The notes under the pieces were generated by a model. That model made no database searches and was not told the DNA's origin. It saw only the letters and a list, made by a program, of their open reading frames with translations. This document shows positions 24,824 to 32,230 of a DNA stretch of 64,000 nucleotides, piece after piece. The DNA lies in contig NZ_LMOU01000001.1 of assembly GCF_001423615.1 (NCBI RefSeq), positions 1,409,104 to 1,473,103 of the forward strand, read 5' to 3'. The DNA is from Microbacterium sp. Leaf159. Lineage in GTDB: Bacteria > Actinomycetota > Actinomycetes > Actinomycetales > Microbacteriaceae. Position 1 is the stretch's first letter, and each line of letters opens with the position of its first letter. The position numbers and the translations under genes are program-made.

Positions 24824-25801
24824 TCAGGGTGCGGGTGGACGCGCCACGAGCAGTTCGCCCGCGCCTGTCGCCGCGAGCGCTCCGGCAGCGTGGGGCACGA
24901 GCAGGGTCGAGCCGCGGCGGAGTCGCTGCGCCCCGATCTCGACATCACCGTCGTTCACGATCACGATCGAGAAACCGCGTCCGATGACGGTGGAGCCGTC
25001 GACGGGGATCCGTTCGAGGCGGAAGTACTCGTCGGCAGCACCAGGAAGGGCGGAGCCCGATGCGGGGGCGGTCGTGATCAGCGCGTCGAGGTCCGTCGCC
25101 GATCGTGCGGTCGTGGTGACCGCGGCGAGCGCGAGGTCGAAGCCGAGACCGAGATGGCCGACCGCCGCCCCGTCGATCGCGAAGTCTCCCCACTCGAGAA
25201 GGATCGACAGGTCTTCCGGCTGCTGCAGCTCGAGCAGCAGCACGCCGGCGCCGATCGCGTGCAGCTCGCCCGGCGGCACCCAGACCACATCTCCCGCGGC
25301 GACCTCGATCTCATGCAGCAGACCGAGCAGCGTCGTCGCGTCCTGTCGCTCGACGAGAGCGGCCAGATCGGCTGCCTCGACGTCCTGCCGCAGGCCGATG
25401 TGCACAGTGCCGCCCTGCAGGATGTACCAGGCCTCCGCCTTGCCGTGCGCGCGGCCGAGATGCGTCGCCGCGAAGTCGTCGTGCGGGTGCGCGTGCACGG
25501 GCAGCCGCTGCCCGGCATCCAGAAGCTTCACGAGCAGGCGGGTGTCCGCACCCCACCGTGCGACGTGGTCGTCTCCCAGCCAGGCGACAGGGTCCCGCTC
25601 GATCGCGTCACGCAGCACCCGTCCGTCCGGGAGCGTGGTGAGGCCGAGCTCGGGCTCCCCGTTGACCGTGGTCGTCGAGCCGATCCAGTCCTCGGGTTCC
25701 CGCGGAGCGGCGCCGTCTTCGCCGCGGAAGGCGCTGATGCGTGCGCCACCTCGGTAGAAGCGCTCGGCGGGTCGATTCGACGGCAGCGGGATGGGATTCA
25801 T
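24824..25801 (-). CDS. Class I mannose-6-phosphate-isomerase-like cupin protein
   Basis: A 325-residue cupin-fold protein of the phosphomannose isomerase type I/ManA-like group. Zinc ligands appear in LPVHAHPHDDF (His103, His105) and in GKAEAWYIL (Glu123), and the second half contains GDVVWVPPGELHAIGAG with a further His. Length fits the short bacterial form. As the last gene of a sugar operon with kinase and aldolase, it could isomerise an aldose-6-phosphate to a ketose-6-phosphate or act on a related sugar; mannose itself is not shown. Start overlaps the kinase stop as ATGA, with AAGGAG upstream. Confidence 0.82.
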   Translation of the reverse strand: MNPIPLPSNRPAERFYRGGARISAFRGEDGAAPREPEDWIGSTTTVNGEPELGLTTLPDGRVLRDAIERDPVAWLGDDHVARWGADTRLLVKLLDAGQRLPVHAHPHDDFAATHLGRAHGKAEAWYILQGGTVHIGLRQDVEAADLAALVERQDATTLLGLLHEIEVAAGDVVWVPPGELHAIGAGVLLLELQQPEDLSILLEWGDFAIDGAAVGHLGLGFDLALAAVTTTARSATDLDALITTAPASGSALPGAADEYFRLERIPVDGSTVIGRGFSIVIVNDGDVEIGAQRLRRGSTLLVPHAAGALAATGAGELLVARPPAP

Positions 25802-27006
25802 ACGTTCTCCTTCGATCGCACGGCTCCGGCGAGGAAGCCCCCGACGAACGTGTCTCCTAGGCCCACGGTGGTCGGGGCGGGGACGTCGAGCGAGAATGCC
25901 GCGACACCCACGGCATCCGGGAGCGCCGCCTCGACGGCCGACACCAGGGCCTCCCCTCCCCCATGCCTGGGCATCGACGACGTGTGCTCGACGTCGTCCG
26001 ACGTCACGCCGTCGCCCACCCGATAGCGGGTCGCGGCGACGACGACGGCGCTGTCGAGGGCTGCACGGTGCCGAGCGGCATCGGGCCCTGTGGCGATCGC
26101 CCAGTAGCGGGTGTGCACCACCAGCGCGCGAGCGGGGATGATCATGTGCGCCTCGCGGAGGGCGCGGATGACGTCGGACTGATCCAGCAGGTTCACGGCC
26201 CGGCCGAGGTACTCCTGCAGCTCGTCCTCGTTCATGCCGTAGACGTCGATCTGCGGCAGCAGCCGGGTCCGAACGGTCTCCGCGAAGCCTCGCGTGTAGA
26301 AGCCCGCGTCCTCGTAATAGACGAGAGCATCGCCCGGGAGGCTCGACATCGCGCGCTGCACCTCGATGAGCCGCTGTTCGAGCAGGTCGTGATCCTGCAT
26401 CGTGTTGAAACCCGAGACGAGGAAGACGCCGGCGTCCGACAGAGATGCCGGCAGATCGGCCGAGAGGAGCATCCGCCGGTTGGGCGGGTCGTTCGCGAAG
26501 ATCAGCCGGTTGGGGGCGGGCGACAGCACCTCTCCGTCCGTGAGGCGCACGTGCGCGCCGACCGGATACTGCACGATCAGATGCGGGTCGAGGGTGTCCT
26601 CGGTCGCCGAGCAGATGTACGAGATCGACTCGGGCAGCAGCCGACGGACGTTGTCGTCGATGCTCACCAGGTGCTGCACGCTCGCGATGCCGAGGGCGTC
26701 GAGCACGAGCCCCGCCCGCACACCGGTGCCACCGAGCGTGACCGCGTACTCGAAGTGCGACACGAAGTCCTCGATCACCTCGGACGAGGCGACGAATCGC
26801 TCAGCACCCGTTCCCGAGGCGACGAAGGCCAGCACCGCCACCAGCAGCGAGCGTTCGTCGGTGATCGGCGCCGTGGTCGTGAGCTCGTGGCGCCGCACGC
26901 CGTGCGCGTGCGCCAGCCTGTCGAACACCGATGAGTCCCACCTGAGCTCATAGTCGACGGTGCCGCCGAGTCCGAGTACGAGCGTTCTGTCCACGTCGCC
27001 GATCAT
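25798..27006 (-). CDS. ADP-dependent phosphofructokinase/glucokinase family sugar kinase
   Basis: A 402-residue ribokinase-fold protein resembling the ADP-dependent PFK/GK family. It carries VTLGGTGVRAGLVLDALG (sugar-site region), LIFANDPPNRRM, FLVSGFNTMQDHDLLEQRL and the C-terminal anion-hole motif GLGDTFVGG with the catalytic base Asp385. This family was first known from archaea. Placed between a class II aldolase and an isomerase, it probably phosphorylates a ketohexose-phosphate to the 1,6-bisphosphate. Use of ADP rather than ATP is a family inference. The start is uncertain: GGGAGG directly touches the ATG at 27006, while a GTG at 26994 stands 12 bases from it. Confidence 0.8.
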   Translation of the reverse strand: MIGDVDRTLVLGLGGTVDYELRWDSSVFDRLAHAHGVRRHELTTTAPITDERSLLVAVLAFVASGTGAERFVASSEVIEDFVSHFEYAVTLGGTGVRAGLVLDALGIASVQHLVSIDDNVRRLLPESISYICSATEDTLDPHLIVQYPVGAHVRLTDGEVLSPAPNRLIFANDPPNRRMLLSADLPASLSDAGVFLVSGFNTMQDHDLLEQRLIEVQRAMSSLPGDALVYYEDAGFYTRGFAETVRTRLLPQIDVYGMNEDELQEYLGRAVNLLDQSDVIRALREAHMIIPARALVVHTRYWAIATGPDAARHRAALDSAVVVAATRYRVGDGVTSDDVEHTSSMPRHGGGEALVSAVEAALPDAVGVAAFSLDVPAPTTVGLGDTFVGGFLAGAVRSKENV

Positions 27007-27024
27007 CCTCCCGAAGTCCGCGGT

Positions 27025-27888
27025 TCAGTACAGCGTTGCCTTGCCGTCTGCGCCGAACAGGTCGATCTTCTCAGCAGCCGTCACCTTCATGGCTTCGAGC
27101 GCCGCCGGCTGGATCGCGTTCGGCTCGCGCAGACGCTCGTCGGTGCCGAGCACCTCGCGCATGCGGTTGTGGTACGAGACCTTGATGTCGCTGGAGATGT
27201 TGATCTTGTTGACGCCCAGTTCGACCGCACGACGCAGTTCGGCGTCCGGGTTGGACGATCCGCCGTGCAGCACGAGCGGGATGCCGATCGCGGCCTTGAT
27301 CTCCTCGAGCAGATCGTGACGCAGCTCGGGGTTCTTGTCACTCGGGTAGAGGCCGTGCGAGGTGCCGATCGCGATCGCCAGGCTGTCGACCCCGGTCTCC
27401 TCGACGAAGCGCACGGCGTCGGCGGGATTCGTGTAGATGATCTCGGCCGCACCGGACTCGCCGTAGCTGTCGTTCGCGCCGATCGTGCCCAGCTCACCCT
27501 CGACCTGGATGCCCACCGCGTGAGCCGCGTCGACGACCTTGCGGGTCAGCGCGACGTTCTCGTCGAACGGCAGCAGAGAGGCGTCGATCATGACCGAGGT
27601 GAAGCCCGCCTTGATGGCCGTGATGATCTGCTCGTAGCTTCCGCCGTGGTCCCAGTGGATCGCGACGGGCACGCTCGACCGGTGTGCGCGGGAGTGCATC
27701 GCCGCGATCAGGTCGGTAGTGATGTGAGACACCTCATCGGGGTGGATGGCGATGATGACCGGAGCGGCCTTCTCTTCACTGATGTCCATGATCCCGTTGA
27801 ACATCGCCCAGTCGCTGATGTTGAACGCCGGGATGGCGAAGTTGTTCTCATTGGCGACATCGAGGATGGATTTGCCGGTGTAGAGCAC
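27025..27888 (-). CDS. Class II ketose-bisphosphate aldolase
   Basis: A 287-residue zinc aldolase that splits fructose- or tagatose-1,6-bisphosphate into dihydroxyacetone phosphate and glyceraldehyde-3-phosphate. The catalytic Asp80 and zinc-binding His81 are in AIHWDHGGSYEQI; EGELGTIG, AIAIGTSHGLY and VLHGGSSNPD supply the other metal and phosphate contacts. Length and motifs are closer to the GatY/KbaY/FbaA-short group than to long class II enzymes. The start is GTG with AGGAG six bases upstream. It sits between the transporter genes and the sugar kinase in the operon. Confidence 0.9.
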   Translation of the reverse strand: MLYTGKSILDVANENNFAIPAFNISDWAMFNGIMDISEEKAAPVIIAIHPDEVSHITTDLIAAMHSRAHRSSVPVAIHWDHGGSYEQIITAIKAGFTSVMIDASLLPFDENVALTRKVVDAAHAVGIQVEGELGTIGANDSYGESGAAEIIYTNPADAVRFVEETGVDSLAIAIGTSHGLYPSDKNPELRHDLLEEIKAAIGIPLVLHGGSSNPDAELRRAVELGVNKINISSDIKVSYHNRMREVLGTDERLREPNAIQPAALEAMKVTAAEKIDLFGADGKATLY

Positions 27889-27933
27889 TTGATTCTCCTG
27901 TTTCGTGGTGGTCGTTGATCCGTCGGCACGACG

Positions 27934-28779
27934 TCAGCTCTTCACGGACCCCGCCGTGAGACCGCTGATGAAGTACCGCTGGAAGATGAGGAAGAGGATG
28001 AGCACGGGGATGGATCCGAGCACGCTCATCGCCATGATCTGGTTCCACTCGTACGAGTGCTGCCCCATGAGCAGCTGGATGCCGATGGGCACCGTGCGCA
28101 TGTCGATCGTGCGGGTGAGCGTCAGCGCGAACAGGTACTCGTTCCACGCGATCATGAAGGTGTAGATGCCGACGGACACGATGCCCGGGATCGAGATCGG
28201 CACCAGGATGCGCCACAGGGCGGTCATGGAACCTGCGCCGTCGACGCGGACGGCCTCGTCGAGCTCCTTCGGCAGGGTGTTGAAGTAGCCGGTCATCATG
28301 ATGATCGCGTAGGGCAGCGTGAACACCATGTAGGTGAGGATCAGCCCGAGGTACGAGTTGTAGAGCCCGAGCGCCACCATCAGCCCGAAGTACGGGATCA
28401 GCAGAGTGATCGGCGGTACGGCCTGCACGCTGACGATCACGACGTTCAGGATGCGCTTGCCGCGGAAGTCGAAGCGGCTGAACGCGTACGCCGCCTGGAT
28501 GGCCACGAGCAGCGTCAGGATCGTGACGGAGCCGGCGACGACGTAGCTGTTCAGGAAGAACCGCATCGTCTCGGGGTTCGTGAAGATCGCGATGTACGCG
28601 TCGAACGAGAACGTGTCGGTGACCAGCCGAGGCGGAAGCTCGAAGATCTGGGTGTTCGACTTGAACGAGCTCGAGAGCATCCAGAGCACCGGGCCCGCGG
28701 CGAACACGGCACCGAGGATCAGGCCGATCATCACGCCGGTCCTGGCGACGCGACGCTGGTTCTGAACGGTGAGAGCCAT
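27934..28779 (-). CDS. Carbohydrate ABC transporter permease (MalG-like)
   Basis: A 281-residue inner-membrane permease with six membrane segments (first: GVMIGLILGAVFAAGPVLWM) and the cytoplasmic EAA loop ELDEAVRVDGAGSMTALWRI that contacts the ATPase. MalG-like proteins end soon after FQRYFISGLTAGSVK, as here. Start ATG at 28779 has GAGGG seven bases upstream; a longer open frame upstream is out of frame with the preceding permease and rejected. Two bases separate it from the stop of the first permease. Confidence 0.92.
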   Translation of the reverse strand: MALTVQNQRRVARTGVMIGLILGAVFAAGPVLWMLSSSFKSNTQIFELPPRLVTDTFSFDAYIAIFTNPETMRFFLNSYVVAGSVTILTLLVAIQAAYAFSRFDFRGKRILNVVIVSVQAVPPITLLIPYFGLMVALGLYNSYLGLILTYMVFTLPYAIIMMTGYFNTLPKELDEAVRVDGAGSMTALWRILVPISIPGIVSVGIYTFMIAWNEYLFALTLTRTIDMRTVPIGIQLLMGQHSYEWNQIMAMSVLGSIPVLILFLIFQRYFISGLTAGSVKS

Positions 28780-28781
28780 GA

Positions 28782-29705
28782 TCAGTCCCTCGCTTTCTGG
28801 TGACGGACGTAGAAGACGGCGAGCACCATCGACATGAGCAGGACCAGCACCGCGGAGGTCGCGGCGAGCGAGAAGTCGTACTTGGCGAAGGCGAGCTTGT
28901 AGGTGAAGGTGCTGAGCACCTCGGTCACGTCGATCGGTCCGCCGCCGGTGGTCATCCAGATGAGGGCGAACTGCTGAGAGGTCCAGATCAGATCGAGCAG
29001 CACGAGGCTGATGATGATGGGGCGCAGCTGCGGGACGGTGACGTTCCAGAACCGCTGCACCGCACCCGCGCCGTCGACGGTCGCAGCCTCGTTCAGCTCG
29101 TTGGGGATGCCCTGGAGACCGGCCAGCAGACTGACCATGAAGAAGGGGTACCCCGCCCAGATGTTGATGAAGATGATGGTCCCGAGCGCGAGCTGCGGCG
29201 AGGCGAGCCATTCGATGTCGGTGTTGAGCAGGAAGTTCACGACGCCGTTCGGGGCGAGGAGCATGCGCCAGAGCACGGCGATCACGGCGACCGTGAAGAG
29301 CCACGGCAGCACGTACAGGGCCCGGAAGAAGGAGCGCGAGAAGCGGCCGAGCAGCGGACTGTTCAGCATCATCGCGAAGGCGAGACCGAGCACCAGGTGC
29401 GCGACCACGCTGGTCACCGTGAAGAGGATCGTGTTGCCGGTGGCCTTCCAGAAGCGCGGGTCCGACAGGATCTCGACGTAGTTGCCGATGCCGACGAACT
29501 CGGGCGACTTGTTCAGGATCACGTTGTCCTGGAAGGAGTAGCCGATCACCATGACGATCGGCACGATCATCAGGACGAAGAGCAGGATGATGGTCGGCGA
29601 GAGGAAGGCGTACGACTCGGTGGTCTTGCGCAGCTGCCGCCGGCGACGCGACATCGCGACCCCGGTGACGATCACCTCGGTGTCGTCGGATGTTCTCAGA
29701 CTCAT
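28782..29705 (-). CDS. Carbohydrate ABC transporter permease (MalF-like)
   Basis: A 307-residue permease with six membrane segments, beginning with an Arg-rich cytosolic stretch (SRRRRQLRKTTESYAFL) and the first segment FLSPTIILLFVLMIVPIVMV. The EAA loop is NELNEAATVDGAGAVQRFW. It pairs with the MalG-like protein. The start may be 29705 or 29714: AAGGAG lies 11 bases before the first and two bases before the second. It follows a strong hairpin after the binding-protein gene. Confidence 0.9.
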   Translation of the reverse strand: MSLRTSDDTEVIVTGVAMSRRRRQLRKTTESYAFLSPTIILLFVLMIVPIVMVIGYSFQDNVILNKSPEFVGIGNYVEILSDPRFWKATGNTILFTVTSVVAHLVLGLAFAMMLNSPLLGRFSRSFFRALYVLPWLFTVAVIAVLWRMLLAPNGVVNFLLNTDIEWLASPQLALGTIIFINIWAGYPFFMVSLLAGLQGIPNELNEAATVDGAGAVQRFWNVTVPQLRPIIISLVLLDLIWTSQQFALIWMTTGGGPIDVTEVLSTFTYKLAFAKYDFSLAATSAVLVLLMSMVLAVFYVRHQKARD

Positions 29706-29730
29706 GGGAAGCATGGCTCCTTGGTTGGTC

Positions 29731-29765
29731 GGGTGCCGCATCGCATCGGTCGCGATGCGGCACCC
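29731..29765. terminator. Intercistronic hairpin between binding protein and permease genes
   Basis: A perfect 14-bp stem (GGGTGCCGCATCGC with its complement) and a 7-base loop sit in the 82-base gap after the binding-protein stop. In such operons a hairpin at this place lets the binding protein be made in excess, by partial termination or by protecting the mRNA 3' end. That role is inferred. Confidence 0.75.
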
Positions 29766-29787
29766 CGTTCATTCGGGAAGCGAGAGG

Positions 29788-31083
29788 TCAGAACTCCGCT
29801 TTCCAGCTCTCCTGCGCCTTCTTGAGCGCGTCGTCGATCGACTGCTGCCCGTCGAAGGCCGACTGCAGCTGCTCGCCGAGCTGACGCATCAGCTCCTCGG
29901 CGACCGGAAGTCCGGTGAACTCGTTCGCCGGGTATCCCGCCTGGTAGATGTCGAACGCCTGCTTGAACAGCTCGTCATCGTTCACGAAGTCGGGGACCGA
30001 CTTCGAGTTGCCGGGGAAGGCCTTGGCCATGGTCGAGAGCTCCGAGTTGGTCTGCTCGCTCATCAGGAACTCGACCAGCTTGAACGCGGCGTCCTTGTGC
30101 TCCGAGTTCTCGGCCACGCCGATGCCCCAGGATGCGTAGGGGATGCCCCGTTCGCCGTCGTAGCCGTCCTCGGCAGGAAGCGCCGAGATCGAGAACTTCA
30201 GGTCGGGGTTCGTCTCACGGATCAGGTTGATGTGCGCGAGCGAGTCGATCATCATGCCGACGCGGCCGTTGGTGAACTCCTCGACCTTGTCCTGCTCCTT
30301 CATGGTGAAGGAACCGGAGGCGATCGAGCCGTCATCCCACATGCCGCCGATGAAGTCGACCGCCGAGGTGACATCGCCGTTGGTCAGATCGGGCTGACCG
30401 TCCTTGAGCATCGATCCTCCCGATGCCCATACCCACGACATGACGTCGTTCTGCACACCGTTCGGCGCTTCGAGGGAGAGCGGGAGAACCCAACCCGAGA
30501 CGTCGCCGCCGAGGGCCGAGACCTTCGATGCCGCATCCGCGAACTCCGTGCGTGTGGTCGGCGGGGCGGAGACGCCCGCGTCGGCCAGCAGCGTGTCGTT
30601 CGTGAACATCGGGTAGACGAAGTTCACGACCGGGATCATGTACGTGCTGCCGTCGACCTGGATCTGGCTCGCCAGTTCGCTGTCGTCGTAGTCGTTCTCC
30701 TTCATCAGAGCGGTCAGGTCGGCGATGACGCCCTGCGAGGCGAAGTCGTTGACCCACGCGCCGTCGAGGCCGACGACGTCCGGCATGGTGCCGGATGCCG
30801 CTCCTGCGAACAGCTGCTCCTTGGTCGATGCGTACGGCCCGCTCACGAGCTTGACGGTGATGCCCGGGTTGGCGTCTTCGAACTCGTCGATGAGCGCCCG
30901 GAACTCACCGTCGGGGAGCTCGGGCTCCCACCACTGTGCGAACTCGATGGTGACGTCTCCGCCATCGGATCCATCGGTTCCGCTGTCGCCTGCCGCGCAA
31001 CCTGCCACGGCCAGGACTGTCACGGCTGCTGTCGCTGCGCCGGCGAGCTTCAGAATGCGTCGCCCTCGCCCCACTGTGATCAT
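29788..31083 (-). CDS. Carbohydrate ABC transporter substrate-binding lipoprotein
   Basis: A 431-residue extracellular binding protein of the MalE-like family. The N-terminus is basic, then hydrophobic, and ends in the lipobox VAGC followed by a Gly/Asp/Ser spacer. The mature part has TIEFAQWWEPELPDGEFRA and GITVKLVSGP typical of sugar-binding proteins, and conserved ASWGIGVAENSEHKDAAFKL. The ATG at 31083 is preceded by AGGAG; an in-frame start 66 bases upstream is rejected. The substrate is unknown. It is the first gene of the sugar operon, divergent from the DeoR regulator. Confidence 0.92.
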   Translation of the reverse strand: MITVGRGRRILKLAGAATAAVTVLAVAGCAAGDSGTDGSDGGDVTIEFAQWWEPELPDGEFRALIDEFEDANPGITVKLVSGPYASTKEQLFAGAASGTMPDVVGLDGAWVNDFASQGVIADLTALMKENDYDDSELASQIQVDGSTYMIPVVNFVYPMFTNDTLLADAGVSAPPTTRTEFADAASKVSALGGDVSGWVLPLSLEAPNGVQNDVMSWVWASGGSMLKDGQPDLTNGDVTSAVDFIGGMWDDGSIASGSFTMKEQDKVEEFTNGRVGMMIDSLAHINLIRETNPDLKFSISALPAEDGYDGERGIPYASWGIGVAENSEHKDAAFKLVEFLMSEQTNSELSTMAKAFPGNSKSVPDFVNDDELFKQAFDIYQAGYPANEFTGLPVAEELMRQLGEQLQSAFDGQQSIDDALKKAQESWKAEF

Positions 31084-31181
31084 CACTTCTCCTCTTCGAG
31101 ATCGTGCCGCACACGCGCTTCGATGCTTGTTCGTGCGGTTTTGAGCCATGTTATGCCGACATTTGCAGGAACGTCAAGCAC

Positions 31182-31333
31182 TTATCTGCATTTGCTCACA
31201 CATGTAACTACAGATTTCATGACTGTATCCTTGTTTTCCTGGCGAATACCACCGTGATCAGATCGGAACGCTGGATGCCGTTATCTGCCGAAGTCTGCCG
31301 ACTTATCTGCGCAAATGTGCTAGAGATGTCTGC
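31182..31333. promoter_or_regulatory. Repeated TTATCTGC boxes, probable DeoR operators
   Basis: TTATCTGC occurs three times (31182-31189, 31281-31288, 31303-31310), with shorter TCTGC copies at about 31294 and 31329. AAGTC-TGCC-GACTT (31291-31304) is an inverted repeat between two of them, and ATTTGC/GCAAAT halves flank the first and third boxes. The 250-bp intergenic region is clearly more AT-rich than its surroundings. DeoR/GlpR proteins bind such repeated sites, so these are likely the operators for both the regulator and the sugar operon. Confidence 0.65.
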
Positions 31334-32137
31334 ATGGAAGCAACCGCACCGTCGCCGAAGCGCCGACTCCCCGCGGGCCGGAAGGCCGATCTCGCCGCCT
31401 ATGTCGAGCAGATCGGAGAGGTCACCGTCGGAGGTCTCGCCGAGCACTTCCACGTGTCCATCGACACGATCCGGCGAGATCTCGACCAGCTCGATCGCGA
31501 GGGCGTCGTCATCCGCACGCACGGGGGCGCAGTCAGCGCCGAAGGCCAGCTGAAGGATCGCGCGCTCGATGTGCGCCTGCGGATGCAGACCGAGGAGAAG
31601 GAGAAGATCGCGCGCCTCGCCGCGGGCCTGATCGACGACGGCGCCGTCGTCATGCTCAACGCCGGGACCACGACCCTGGCTCTCGCCCGCGCCCTGCGGA
31701 ACCACCGCGACCTCACGATCGCCACGAACAACCTGCGGATCCCTGCGGAGATCTCCCCCTCCGCCTTCCGCGACCTCTATGTCTTCGGCGGAGCGGTGCG
31801 GGCGATCACTCAGGCCACGACCGGGCCCGTCACCTTCACGATGACGCCAGGCGGGCCCGAGGTCGACATCCGGTGCGATCTCGCGCTGATCGCTGTCGGA
31901 GCGATCGACGAAGCAGGGTTCTCGACGTCGAACATGGGTGACGCGAACATGATGTCCGAGATGATCCAGCGCGCCGAACGCACCGCGATCCTCGCCGACT
32001 CCTCGAAGTTCGGCCGCCGCCTGTTCGCGCAGGTCACGACCCTCGATCGCGCGGACTACCTGGTGACCGACACTCCCCCGGAATCCTCCTTCGCGGCCGC
32101 TCTCGCGCAGGCCGAGGTCGAGGTCATCTCCGCCTGA
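31334..32137 (+). CDS. DeoR/GlpR family transcriptional regulator of the sugar operon
   Basis: A 267-residue repressor. Residues about 16-60 form the winged helix-turn-helix with VTVGGLAEHFHVSIDTIRRD, the DeoR signature IRRDL, then LDREGVVIRTHGGAV. The C-terminal sugar-phosphate-sensing domain (ISOCOT fold) has VVMLNAGTTTLALARAL for phosphate binding, and CDLALIAVGAID later. Effectors of this family are sugar phosphates, which fits the aldolase/kinase operon across the intergenic region. The start has only a weak AGAGA site. A hairpin follows the gene. Confidence 0.93.
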   Translation: MEATAPSPKRRLPAGRKADLAAYVEQIGEVTVGGLAEHFHVSIDTIRRDLDQLDREGVVIRTHGGAVSAEGQLKDRALDVRLRMQTEEKEKIARLAAGLIDDGAVVMLNAGTTTLALARALRNHRDLTIATNNLRIPAEISPSAFRDLYVFGGAVRAITQATTGPVTFTMTPGGPEVDIRCDLALIAVGAIDEAGFSTSNMGDANMMSEMIQRAERTAILADSSKFGRRLFAQVTTLDRADYLVTDTPPESSFAAALAQAEVEVISA

Positions 32138-32163
32138 CCGGGTCTGACCACTCGCACGCACGA

Positions 32164-32197
32164 CGAAGGCCGCCGGGAGAGCTCCCGACGGCCTTCG
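32164..32197. terminator. Bidirectional terminator hairpin
   Basis: Outer 9-bp stem CGAAGGCCG/CGGCCTTCG, one mismatch, inner 6-bp stem CGGGAG/CTCCCG, loop AG. It lies between the convergent DeoR and nuclease/nucleotidase genes. Confidence 0.85.
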
Positions 32198-32230
32198 CCC
32201 CTGTCATACCTGCGTCATACGCCCGAGGGC

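Noticed and set aside
28780..29772. 612-residue frame covering the second permease and the first permease region
   Set aside because: The N-terminal 331 codons are Arg/His-rich shadow of the first permease; the real permease starts at 28779.
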